Virus record (IMG/VR): IMGVR_UViG_3300012012_001993
Span: 1-29,832 of that record
Length of the DNA stretch: 29,832 bases
Origin: a virus
Reading direction: 5' to 3' (one strand)
Of this stretch, positions 1 to 7,309 are shown one piece after another. Made by a program: the position numbers and the translations under genes. The stretch's first letter is position 1; each line of letters starts with the position of its first letter. The notes beneath the pieces were generated by a model. That model had not been told where the DNA came from, did not search any database, and saw nothing but the letters and a program-made list of their open reading frames with translations.

Positions 1-722
1 ATTATTTTAAAAAATGGTTTGGTTTTTTTTGTTGGAGGGGGTGAAAAGGGGGGGGAAGGGGAAAGTTGAGAATAAAAAAGGGGGGGGTGGCTTCTGGATA
101 GAATAGCCCACCCACACATCTCACACAATAAAAACTCATTTACATCTAATCAACATACTCTCTTTAACCACATTGCTCATCACAGCCTCACCTATAGTTT
201 ATTATGTATGTAATTAAGGTCTAGAGTCTATCATCATGAGCATGGGGGCTATTTTCTATATGGTTAAATCTCAATCACTCAAATCTCAATTCTGAGTTTC
301 TCTATAGCAAAAATCTAAATTTCATTTTTACCTAATCAATTAACTCTACTTTGTATTTTTTTTTTATTTTGTTGGGGCTAAGATATAATCTGGGGCTTTT
401 TAATATTTGTTAGTTGTTCTATGAACCTAATAAGGGGATTATAGTCAGCCATGTTCCTGCATAATTTGCTGACAAGCTTGTATAAAAAGTAGCTAAAGCT
501 ATTTTTAAACAAGATGGTAGATAGGGTCTATTATTGTCAAGTGTTTTATTTTTGCAAGTGTTATTTTTTCTTTTTTATGGGGGGTTTTGTCTCTAAGCTT
601 CATCAGGGGTCTTGGGTTTAAATCCTAAGTTATTCTAAGTCATTAATTTATTTTTTTTTCTTTTATATTGACTTTATTATCTTTGGGGGGTAATTTACTG
701 TCCTAATCTAACATTTACTTTT
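1..722. other. Non-coding left end with G runs
   Basis: I see no credible gene here; the longest ATG-started frames I found by eye are about 20 codons. The stretch is striking for long G homopolymers on the plus strand (around 36-60, 80-87, 582-587 and 685-690) and T tracts (around 357-365 and 650-660). The motif GGGGCT recurs near 244, 373 and 392. Composition differs from the phage body. It could be a packaging or end region, a phage-host junction, or poorly assembled contig end; the sequence does not decide. Confidence 0.6.
668..696 (+). promoter_or_regulatory. Possible promoter for the small terminase gene
   Basis: TTGACT at 668-673 is followed after 17 nt by TAATTT at 691-696, placing a start site about 20 nt before the ATG at 723. 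The spacer contains a run of six G. The -35 is good and the -10 is weak (3 of 6). No Shine-Dalgarno sequence precedes the ATG. Confidence 0.35.
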
Positions 723-1448
723 ATGACAGAAAACAACACTATTGATAGAAATATACATTATACTCGTGGCAGAGATTTAGCTCCAATTAGTGGCGTAATC
801 TATGATGTTTCTTATAGTCAAAGATATAAGAATGAATTATCTAGGTTGGCGGCAAAAGAATATATTCTCCAACGCTTCAAGATTCTTTATGGCTCGCTTG
901 GGTTAAAAGAGGAAGATGAGTTAGACAAGTTAATGGAAATCAGTATAACAACTAAGGCTAGAATTATAGACCTAACGAGACAAGGTTTAACCCTAGACAA
1001 GATTGCCTTATTAGCAGATATGCCAAGTCTTCCACAAATAAAAGAGATGGTTGCTTCTGATCCAATCTTCGGTAATGAATATATCAGTGCCTGCAAAGAT
1101 AGTTCGATATTCCTAGCCGATGAGATTGAAAGTTTAACCAAGGATTACATAGACGGTAAGTCCGCTCTTCACATAGACGCAGTGGGGTTAAACTCAATAG
1201 TCAAGTCTCTAGCCACTGTCGCTAAGATGAAAAACCCCGAGAGGTTTGGGGAGGGTGCTAAAACTGTTCATAATACTCAGATTAACAATATTAATCCTAG
1301 TAGTCATAGCGCTCAAGAGATTAAGATGGTTATTGAACACATGATTTCTCAGATTGAGGATAAACACACTTTAAAGAAAATTATCGAGACTGCTCAGAAT
1401 ACCCTCGATGATATAATTAATAATGAATTTGATAAAACGCATGGTTAA
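723..1448 (+). CDS. Probable terminase small subunit (Sf6 gp1-like)
   Basis: The 241-aa product resembles the small, DNA-recognising subunit of phage terminases. Residues about 88-110 form a helix-turn-helix-like segment (GLTLDKIALLADMPSLPQI) followed by 'SDPIFGNEYISACK' and 'LADEI'. This is the same order as the Sf6-type family, where a helix-turn-helix with a 'MPS' turn precedes a helix containing 'ALADEI'. The first 65 residues and the polar C-terminus have no match I recognise. By family knowledge it would bind the packaging site and load the large subunit; here the large subunit lies 11 kb away on the other strand. The gene overlaps the RNase H start by 8 nt. Its codon use (CTC, CCC, CGC, GGG) is richer in G and C than later genes. 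Family call is by motif memory only. Confidence 0.7.
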   Translation: MTENNTIDRNIHYTRGRDLAPISGVIYDVSYSQRYKNELSRLAAKEYILQRFKILYGSLGLKEEDELDKLMEISITTKARIIDLTRQGLTLDKIALLADMPSLPQIKEMVASDPIFGNEYISACKDSSIFLADEIESLTKDYIDGKSALHIDAVGLNSIVKSLATVAKMKNPERFGEGAKTVHNTQINNINPSSHSAQEIKMVIEHMISQIEDKHTLKKIIETAQNTLDDIINNEFDKTHG

Positions 1449-1842
1449 TATTTACACTGACGGCTCATGTATTAATAGTAAAGGTGGGTGGGCATATATA
1501 ATCGTTGTCGGTGAAGACAAGATTATTAGTTATTCTGGTAGAAGTAGTAAACCGACCACAAACAATCGCATGGAATTAACCGCTTGCCTAAAGGCAATAG
1601 ATAAAATGATGGAGTTAGGATACAATCGTGAGAAAACTACATTATTCACGGACTCCCAATATGTAATTACTACTGTATGCGGAGATAAGAAGTTTTTTTT
1701 AACGAATCAGGACTTAATCTCGCAAGTAAGAGATAAGAAATGCTTCGTTGATATTGAGTTTAAGTGGGTTAAGGCTCATAATGGCAATATGTTCAACGAA
1801 GCAGTTGATTTTATGGCTAGACAAAAAGCCCAAAATTTATAA
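1441..1842 (+). CDS. rnhA: Ribonuclease HI
   Basis: The product cleaves the RNA strand of RNA-DNA hybrids. From the ATG at 1441 it has 133 residues and shows the complete type 1 catalytic set: Asp7 in YTDGSC, Glu45 in NNRMEL, Asp71 in TDSQYV and Asp123 in NEAVDF, plus the usual His113 in KWVKAHNGN. I chose 1441 over the upstream in-frame ATG at 1423 because MVNIYTDGS is the normal family N-terminus and this ATG overlaps the upstream stop, suggesting translational coupling. A phage copy would remove primers or R-loops during replication. Like the small terminase it is less AT-rich than the downstream genes, so the pair may share an origin. The family call is secure; the role in this phage is inferred. 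Confidence 0.93.
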   Translation: MVNIYTDGSCINSKGGWAYIIVVGEDKIISYSGRSSKPTTNNRMELTACLKAIDKMMELGYNREKTTLFTDSQYVITTVCGDKKFFLTNQDLISQVRDKKCFVDIEFKWVKAHNGNMFNEAVDFMARQKAQNL

Positions 1843-1848
1843 TTTTTT

Positions 1849-2109
1849 ATGCAAAAAACATTAAAACATTTAGTATTATTAGAAAATGTTGGAGATTTCC
1901 AGCTATTTGGCGTTGATATTGCTCCCAATATCACTTTAATTTATTTTGATGGCGTAAATGTTGGTGTGGTCGATACCGAAACAAAAAGATTTACGCTAGT
2001 CGAATTGGAGTCTTATTGTTATTCATTCTTCAATGAATTAAACAATATAATCCAAAAAATAATTACTTCATCGCAAGGAAAAAAGATTTCGTCTTCACTT
2101 TATAATTAA
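1849..2109 (+). CDS. Hypothetical protein, 86 aa
   Basis: I do not recognise this protein. The N-terminal half reads as alternating hydrophobic beta strands (LIYFDGVNVGVVDTET) and the C-terminal half as a helix ending in a polar, serine-rich tail. It has no membrane segment or signal peptide. It begins 6 nt after RNase HI, and its ATG follows an A/T-only leader with no Shine-Dalgarno sequence. The composition switches here to the very AT-rich style of the rest of the window. It is in the same direction as its neighbours and probably co-transcribed with them. Confidence 0.6.
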   Translation: MQKTLKHLVLLENVGDFQLFGVDIAPNITLIYFDGVNVGVVDTETKRFTLVELESYCYSFFNELNNIIQKIITSSQGKKISSSLYN

Positions 2110-2122
2110 AAATTAAAACTTT

Positions 2123-2350
2123 ATGAAATTTAAAGAATATATTAGTAAAAAATACCTGTCCGTTATTTTTTCAACCTTTATTTTAATTGGTGCGGTCAAC
2201 GGGTTAATATATATTTTGGACTTTGGTATAGAATCTATCTTTACTGGTCAATTTATTCAGTCAGTTTTTGCCGACATTTTCTTGTTTACGATATTTTTAA
2301 AGTCTTTCTTATTGTGCGGTTGGATAAAATACAAGTTTAGAAGAAAATAA
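2123..2350 (+). CDS. Small membrane protein, two predicted TM helices
   Basis: This 75-aa product has two hydrophobic stretches, about residues 12-32 and 43-66, separated by a short loop with one Asp and one Glu, and ends in the basic tail KYKFRRK. That pattern suggests an inner-membrane hairpin with a cytoplasmic C-terminus. It has no recognisable family motif. Holin-like or superinfection-exclusion roles are possible, but the lysis genes lie 25 kb away, so a holin role is not favoured. It sits 13 nt after the previous gene and converges with a minus-strand gene, the two stop codons being one base apart. Confidence 0.6.
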   Translation: MKFKEYISKKYLSVIFSTFILIGAVNGLIYILDFGIESIFTGQFIQSVFADIFLFTIFLKSFLLCGWIKYKFRRK

Positions 2351-2351
2351 C

Positions 2352-2555
2352 CTAGTTTATTCTTAAATAAATGGTGTTTCTAGCCCCAATTATTTCAATA
2401 AACTTGTTTTGAGTGAAAATAATAATGGGATTTTGCATTAGATTTAAGTTAGGAATAAAGCTACATTTTTCCCAATTATAGTTATCAAATGATATTTCTA
2501 GCCTGTTTTTATGGGCATTTACAAGCTTTCTATATTTTTTTTTATCTATTTTCAT
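2352..2555 (-). CDS. Hypothetical basic protein, 67 aa
   Basis: This small minus-strand frame encodes a Lys/Asn-rich protein with a basic N-terminus (MKIDKKKYRKLVNAHKNRLE) followed by a beta-rich half. I recognise no family. Support for a real gene is that no other gene occupies the space, it abuts the convergent gene without overlap, and the minus strand upstream carries a consensus TATAAT about 30 nt before the ATG. No clear -35 and no Shine-Dalgarno sequence are seen. It is divergent from the portal gene, echoing the divergent layout seen twice later, but the shared 23-bp element is absent here. Confidence 0.45.
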   Translation of the reverse strand: MKIDKKKYRKLVNAHKNRLEISFDNYNWEKCSFIPNLNLMQNPIIIFTQNKFIEIIGARNTIYLRIN

Positions 2556-2562
2556 TTTTTTA

Positions 2563-2590
2563 TTGAGTTTTAATTATTATATTCTAAAAT
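2563..2590 (+). promoter_or_regulatory. Possible promoter for the portal gene
   Basis: TTGAGT (2563-2568), a 16-nt spacer and TAAAAT (2585-2590) lie in the divergent gap before portal. Such matches occur easily in DNA this AT-rich. Placement before the first gene of the head block is the main support. Confidence 0.35.
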
Positions 2591-2621
2591 AATTTTTTTA
2601 AAAAACAATTTAAAATGAATA

Positions 2622-4358
2622 ATGGCTTTTTTTAATAATTTCAACATAGGATTTAGAAAGTTTATAGGACTTTCAGGCTCATTGGACACTAGTTGTGGTG
2701 ATTTTAATTATGTTTACACCCTTGGTGGATACATGAACTACTATCAAAATATAGCACCATTAGCTGATGCAATAGATAAGGTAGCTCTACCAGCATCTTG
2801 TATAAAACCTTATGCTTTTATTAAAAATGTAGCAAGTGAAGTTAATGAAAATAACTTTTTAAAGTGGTTAAGATACCCAAATCAGACTCAAACTGGTATT
2901 AAATTTAGAAAAGAGGGTTTTGAGCATTATCTTATTACTGGAAATAACTTTATAGAAGTTGCCTATGTAATTGAAGACAATTCAAAGAAAATTATATCAT
3001 ATAAAAATCTAAATCCTAGATATATTACTGCTACGCTAGATAATAATAATGAAGTAGAATATTATGAATACAGTAAAGCTTCATTACCACCAAAAAAATA
3101 TGAAAGACAGCTAGATAGCACTAATTTTAAAATTAACTCTAATAGATTTAGATATAAAATTGGAAAAACCTATTATGATTTAGTAGTATGGCAAGATTCT
3201 ATTCAGGATACCGGAGATGTAAAAGATTTTTTTGTCAGGGGATTAGGGAAATCTAAATTACAACCATTACAAGATGAAATGTTGCTATATCAAGATGGTA
3301 ATAAAAGCAATAAAGCTACATTTAAAAATTCTCTGACTGCTAAAAAAATGTTAGTAATTGATTTAGCTAGACTACCAGCTGGAACTACTCAAGAGCAGAT
3401 GGAGCAGTATAAGAAAAAACTACTTGAAGAATATTCTGGTTCGCAAAATACTGGTAAAACGATAATAACAACTCTCGATGTAAAACCAGTTGATTTGCAA
3501 AATCCATTTATGGCTCGTGATTTAGAGTTTAATATTGGACTAAGACGATTAAGAGTTGCCTTTTACAATGCTTTTAATATTCCATTGCCACTTGTTGAGG
3601 GTGAGTTTACCTCTAACTCAAATATGAAGGAATCGAATTTAAATCTTTATGATTCTGCAGTTCTTCCGTTATTAGAAGATTATTTTGAGTTTGTTTATGT
3701 ATATTTAATTAAAGATTTTAATGATAAAACTGAAATTGAATCAATTAATTACATTGGGTCAGAGATACCCGCAATAGCTATGCGTGAAGCTGAGTTAGTA
3801 AATCAATTATCAAATGCAAACATAGTAACCAAAAATGAATTAAGACAAAGAATTGGTTTAGGTGCTATTACAGGTTTAAATGCAGTTTATGTTGATGGCA
3901 ACCAAGCTCCAATCGGTGAAGATACTAACACTGGAGATACAATAGGCGCTCCACTATCTCAAGTAAAAGAATTAGTTTTTGATGACATTGAAGATTATGA
4001 GATTGAATTACTTGAAACTGAAGAAAAAGCATTATCGGATATAAATTTAATCCCAACTGAAACAATGTCTAATAACGCTAAAAGAGGGTTAGAGTTGAGG
4101 GAGAAATTTGGTAGAGGCGGAACAGCTGTCGGAGTCGCTAGAGCTAGAGATATTTCTAATAGAAAAAATCTATCTCCATCTACAGTAGCTAGAATGGTTT
4201 CCTTCTTTGCAAGACATGGCGTTAATGAAGGTAAAAATAAACTTCCTAATGGAGATCCATCAAATCATTACATTGCTTGGCTTCTATGGGGCGGTAATGC
4301 TGGAAGAACTTGGGCTAACGCTAAATGGAATGCTATTAAAAGAGAAAGAGAGAAATAA
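2622..4358 (+). CDS. Portal protein with extra C-terminal domain
   Basis: The portal forms the dodecameric ring at the capsid vertex through which DNA enters and leaves. The first ~430 residues carry HK97-type portal features: 'LRYPNQTQT' then 'HYLITGNNFIEV', the 'VRGLGKSKLQPLQDE' region, and 'RRLRVAFYNAFNIPLPLVEG' with a later acidic helical stretch. Residues 485-578 are an additional domain containing 'LREKFGRGGTAVGVARARD', 'LSPSTVARMVSFFARH' and 'IAWLLWGGNAGRTWA'. I know that signature from other phage structural or protease proteins, but cannot name its function. At 578 aa the protein is longer than typical HK97 portals, and this domain accounts for it. The ATG has an A/T leader and no Shine-Dalgarno. 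The gene heads the head block but is separated from protease and capsid by a reversed operon. Confidence 0.9.
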   Translation: MAFFNNFNIGFRKFIGLSGSLDTSCGDFNYVYTLGGYMNYYQNIAPLADAIDKVALPASCIKPYAFIKNVASEVNENNFLKWLRYPNQTQTGIKFRKEGFEHYLITGNNFIEVAYVIEDNSKKIISYKNLNPRYITATLDNNNEVEYYEYSKASLPPKKYERQLDSTNFKINSNRFRYKIGKTYYDLVVWQDSIQDTGDVKDFFVRGLGKSKLQPLQDEMLLYQDGNKSNKATFKNSLTAKKMLVIDLARLPAGTTQEQMEQYKKKLLEEYSGSQNTGKTIITTLDVKPVDLQNPFMARDLEFNIGLRRLRVAFYNAFNIPLPLVEGEFTSNSNMKESNLNLYDSAVLPLLEDYFEFVYVYLIKDFNDKTEIESINYIGSEIPAIAMREAELVNQLSNANIVTKNELRQRIGLGAITGLNAVYVDGNQAPIGEDTNTGDTIGAPLSQVKELVFDDIEDYEIELLETEEKALSDINLIPTETMSNNAKRGLELREKFGRGGTAVGVARARDISNRKNLSPSTVARMVSFFARHGVNEGKNKLPNGDPSNHYIAWLLWGGNAGRTWANAKWNAIKREREK

Positions 4359-4375
4359 ACTAAAAAGTTTTAGCA

Positions 4376-4999
4376 TTATTTACCAGTTGAACCATATCCA
4401 CCTCTATTAGTGTCTAATATTTCTGATATAATTTCCATTCTTGAGGGATAAAGTGGTCTAATTAACATTTGGGCTATTTTATCGCCTTTACTAATTTTAT
4501 AAGGCTCATGTCCTTGGTTAATTAAAATTACCCCTATTTCTTTACGGTAAGAATTATCTATTGTGCCAGGTGAATTTAAAACAGTTATTCCGTGTTTAAG
4601 AGCGAGTCCAGACCGTGGGCGAATATCGGCTACTGCGTAGTATTCAAGCATCATTACATCATGCATTGTCTCGCTATTAGAATGTTTTTCAGTAAATAAC
4701 CAATCTTCAGAACAACTCTCACCGACTCGATAAGTCCAATACTGAGGTAACTCAATAATAATTCCAGTTTTAACTAAGATTCTGCCCATTGGATTTATGG
4801 TGCATTGATTGTTATCAATTATAACTAAATCATTATGATCTGATTTAGAATAAAATGTTTTGCATTCATCGTCAAAATAACCATCATTTAAATAATCAGT
4901 ATTAAAACTATCAGCAAATAAATCCCATAAATCAGACTCATTTGCTTTTTCTGGTGCTTTCGCTGTATCGGTTAGTAATTTTACTCTAAAAGGTATCAT
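4376..4999 (-). CDS. dut: dUTP diphosphatase (dUTPase), enlarged trimeric type
   Basis: The product hydrolyses dUTP to dUMP and pyrophosphate, keeping uracil out of DNA and supplying dUMP. Conserved motifs are in order: [11 protein letters not shown] at the N-terminus, RPRSGLALK (127-135), [12 protein letters not shown] with catalytic-type Asp148 and Tyr151 (142-152), [10 protein letters not shown] (171-180), and the C-terminal lid RGGYGSTG (199-206), with Tyr where Phe is usual. At 207 aa it is well above the usual ~140-150 because of two acidic insertions, about residues 30-60 and 87-122. It is the last gene of a three-gene minus-strand operon, 12 nt after the methyltransferase. It converges with portal. 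Deaminase relatives (dCTP deaminase) are less likely given the GTID-Y motif. Confidence 0.88.
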   Translation of the reverse strand: MIPFRVKLLTDTAKAPEKANESDLWDLFADSFNTDYLNDGYFDDECKTFYSKSDHNDLVIIDNNQCTINPMGRILVKTGIIIELPQYWTYRVGESCSEDWLFTEKHSNSETMHDVMMLEYYAVADIRPRSGLALKHGITVLNSPGTIDNSYRKEIGVILINQGHEPYKISKGDKIAQMLIRPLYPSRMEIISEILDTNRGGYGSTGK

Positions 5000-5011
5000 A
5001 ATATTATAATT

Positions 5012-6142
5012 TTAATTAAAAATATGTTTTAACAAATGCTCTATAATTGGAACTGTAAAAGAATTTCCATAGCATTTATAGGCTTGAGAATTTGAAATTC
5101 CATTGTGATAGAAATCAGGGTATCCTTGGAGTCTAGCACATTCATTTGGGGTTAATTTTCTAACCATGTCTTTTATTTGAACTAAACTATCCTTTGAAAC
5201 GCTAGTAAGGCAATTGGTTTTTTCATCTTCTCTAATCTCTAATGTTTGCTCAGTTTCATTGCTGTTGTTTTTATATCTTCCTCTAATCGCACAGCCTTTA
5301 ATTTCATATAAACCAGTTTTAGCTCCTCTACCGCCACCATTCGCACTAAGGCAAACTGATTTACCATCTGAGCTATAAATCCTATCGCCTTGACCACCTT
5401 TATTAAAATGACCAACTCTAACTGGCTTCTTGAACACAAGTTGTCTTTGACCATGTTCAAAATAATCCTTAGGGCAAGCTCTGGAGTATGTTGCTGTTAT
5501 GCAATATGATTTTAATTTTTCTGTATCGCCACTCTCTAAAATATCTTTTAATAAAATTCCCTTATCTTCTGGTTGAGATATTTCAACTTTTGTATAATTG
5601 CCGTCTAATCCTAAACTACCAACCCAATAAATACGCTTGCGATGCTGAGCTGTAAGTAAAGAACTATTAATTAAGATAGGTTCTATTCCGAATAAATTTT
5701 TAGTTATCTCATTCTTTGCATCGTTAGACATCGAAGCGACATTTTCAAGGATAAAAAATTTTGGTTTAATTTCTTTTAAAATTCTTACATACTCAAAAAA
5801 TAAACTACTTTGTGAACCATTTAAACTTTGCCTGTTTCTTTTTGATATTGATAAATCGGTGCAAGGACTTCCTCCAATTAACAAATCCACATCACTTTTA
5901 AAGCTACCTCCATTTTGCATCGGTTCGTTATCTTGATTATAAAAAATATAATCATCTTCTATTACAATTCCTTTTACATTACCTATCTGAGCAATATCAG
6001 CGTGATTATTTTTAGAGACTTGGATTGCAAATTTATCTATTTCACTCGCATAATAGTCGCAATCTATGTTTAAATTCTTTAAAGCTTGTCTTGCCCCTGA
6101 AATTCCGTCAAAGAGACTGAGGCACCTAATTTTATTTTTCAT
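5012..6142 (-). CDS. DNA (cytosine-5) methyltransferase
   Basis: The product transfers a methyl group from S-adenosylmethionine to cytosine C5 in DNA. The canonical motifs are visible in order: motif I LSLFDGISGARQAL (8-21), motif IV GGSPCTDLS with catalytic Cys94, motif VI ENV (133-135), motif VIII QHRKRIYWVG (166-175), motif IX LTPNECARLQGYPDFY and motif X YGNSFTVPIIEHLL near the C-terminus. The PCTD form of motif IV is a known variant of PCQ. Residues ~180-310 would be target recognition; no specificity can be read from sequence. No partner restriction endonuclease is nearby, so it looks like a solitary phage methylase protecting phage DNA or marking packaged DNA. It overlaps the upstream 105-aa gene by 11 nt, indicating coupled translation. 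Confidence 0.93.
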   Translation of the reverse strand: MKNKIRCLSLFDGISGARQALKNLNIDCDYYASEIDKFAIQVSKNNHADIAQIGNVKGIVIEDDYIFYNQDNEPMQNGGSFKSDVDLLIGGSPCTDLSISKRNRQSLNGSQSSLFFEYVRILKEIKPKFFILENVASMSNDAKNEITKNLFGIEPILINSSLLTAQHRKRIYWVGSLGLDGNYTKVEISQPEDKGILLKDILESGDTEKLKSYCITATYSRACPKDYFEHGQRQLVFKKPVRVGHFNKGGQGDRIYSSDGKSVCLSANGGGRGAKTGLYEIKGCAIRGRYKNNSNETEQTLEIREDEKTNCLTSVSKDSLVQIKDMVRKLTPNECARLQGYPDFYHNGISNSQAYKCYGNSFTVPIIEHLLKHIFN

Positions 6143-6449
6143 TTAATAATTTATTAACTTGTTTTTGTAAGTCTTGGGCTTTTTTATGATTTTCTTTTAA
6201 AAGTTTTAAAAGCCTATTAATAACTTTGTATTTTTGTGGTATTCCACAGCTATACCAGTTATGTTTACAATTTTTCATTGCAAGATAAGAAAACACCTTA
6301 TCGTATGAGTCATTTTCAACTTCTTTTAAATCAACTAAAACAGAAGCATTTTTTTTAACATCTTGTAAAAATAAACCAACTTCTCCAATTTGAGAGCCAA
6401 CTGGTTTTCCTAGCTTTTTATTTATTTTTTCGTTTTTTTCTATATCCAT
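6132..6449 (-). CDS. Hypothetical protein, 105 aa, first gene of methylase operon
   Basis: I do not recognise this protein. It is lysine-rich and soluble. A central segment contains NCKHNWYSCGIP, with two Cys and a His that could bind metal or just be structural. The last ~40 residues look like an amphipathic helix or coiled coil (INRLLKLLKENHKKAQDL). It leads the minus-strand operon and overlaps the methyltransferase start by 11 nt, so a function tied to DNA modification or operon control is possible but only contextual. Its ATG and first codons (MDI) lie inside the 23-bp element it shares with the large terminase gene, which fixes this start with good confidence. Confidence 0.75.
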   Translation of the reverse strand: MDIEKNEKINKKLGKPVGSQIGEVGLFLQDVKKNASVLVDLKEVENDSYDKVFSYLAMKNCKHNWYSCGIPQKYKVINRLLKLLKENHKKAQDLQKQVNKLLNEK

Positions 6450-6503
6450 AAATAAGACTTTTAGTGGTTAATTATTTGACAAATTAGCAAAAATAAATAC
6501 CGT
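6442..6503. promoter_or_regulatory. Divergent promoter module, copy 1
   Basis: Positions 6442-6464, read on the minus strand, are identical over 23 bp to 13814-13836. They contain the ATG of the 105-aa gene, and the core is AAAGTCTTATTTATGGATA. Eleven nt further, 6476-6481 is TTGACA on the plus strand, followed after 16 nt by TACCGT (6498-6503), a weak -10 with TA...T, giving a promoter toward the prohead protease. The -35 lies in an imperfect dyad (6476-6490, TTG..AA-A-TT..CAA) that could bind a regulator. No canonical -10 was identified for the minus direction. Confidence 0.65.
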
Positions 6504-6535
6504 TGCAAGAACTTTTTTTAATAATTTTTCAATAT

Positions 6536-7309
6536 ATGGAAGAAAAAATAATTAAACAATTTTCTGCAAAAGTAGAAGAAATAAAATCTTTGGAAAAATC
6601 GCAGTCCACCGAAGATAAAGATTTTGAAAAATTTCTTTATGTTGGATCGTATATTACAACCTATAATGTAGATTTAGGTAAAGATATTATAGCACCTGGT
6701 GCATTTACCAAGTCAATTAAAGACAAAATGGACAAAGGTCAAAGAATTCCTTTGCTTTTACAGCATAATATGGATTTGCTTTTGGGCCATGCAATATTTT
6801 TTAAAGAAGATAATATTGGCGTATATGTTGAAAGTAGATTGCCAAAAAGTCATTGGCGCGTTAAAGGAGAGATAATCCCATTGTTAGAAAATGGCTCTTT
6901 GCAGGAGTTCTCAGTTGGATTTGGAGTTAAATCTGATGACTATGAAATTGATGAAAATACTGGAATTAGAACAATAAAACAAGCCACTCTTTATGAGTAT
7001 TCGTTTGTTACTTTAGCAATGAATCCAGAAGCTAGATTACAAGGTTTTAAATCAATGATTGAAGAAGTCAAAACACTAAAAGAAACTGAAAAATTACTAA
7101 AGAAAAGAGGGTTTTCTCAATCTGAGGCAAAAGCCCTTATTAGTAAAGTAAAAGAATTTTCTAAAAATCCTTGTGATGAGGAACAGGAAGAAAAAGAAAC
7201 TCAACGAGATGTTGAGGAAAAAACAACCGAATCTATTGACGAAGAAGCAATTCTTAAATCTTTAGATGAATATTTAATCTTAAATCAATTAAACAAATTA
7301 TGTCGTTAG
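6536..7309 (+). CDS. Prohead maturation protease (HK97 gp4-like, S78 type)
   Basis: This 257-aa serine protease cleaves the scaffolding segment of the capsid protein during prohead maturation. The order matches the family: 'YVGSYITTYNVDLGKDIIAPGAF' region near 35-57, QHN with probable catalytic His77, LQEFSVGFG with probable nucleophile Ser126, then TLYEYSFVTLAMNPEA (151-166) completing the active site. The remaining ~90 residues are charged and coiled-coil-like, as often seen in proteases that double as scaffold. I chose the ATG at 6536 over a TTG at 6503, because the TTG overlaps the proposed -10 and the upstream residues have no family match. It overlaps the capsid gene by 10 nt, as is common for protease-capsid pairs. 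Confidence 0.92.
   Translation: MEEKIIKQFSAKVEEIKSLEKSQSTEDKDFEKFLYVGSYITTYNVDLGKDIIAPGAFTKSIKDKMDKGQRIPLLLQHNMDLLLGHAIFFKEDNIGVYVESRLPKSHWRVKGEIIPLLENGSLQEFSVGFGVKSDDYEIDENTGIRTIKQATLYEYSFVTLAMNPEARLQGFKSMIEEVKTLKETEKLLKKRGFSQSEAKALISKVKEFSKNPCDEEQEEKETQRDVEEKTTESIDEEAILKSLDEYLILNQLNKLCR

Noticed and set aside
609-627. T-arm-like sequence (TTGGG-TTTAAAT-CCTAA) suggesting a tRNA end or att site
   Set aside because: No acceptor, D or anticodon arms can be built around it, and the T-loop lacks the expected TTC.
4360-4373. CTAAAA/TTTTAG inverted repeat between portal and dUTPase as a two-way terminator
   Set aside because: The stem is short, A/T-only and has a 2-4 nt loop; too weak to call.
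4207-4410. 67-codon plus-strand frame overlapping the end of portal
   Set aside because: It is out of frame within the conserved portal C-terminal domain and has no family signature or start signal.
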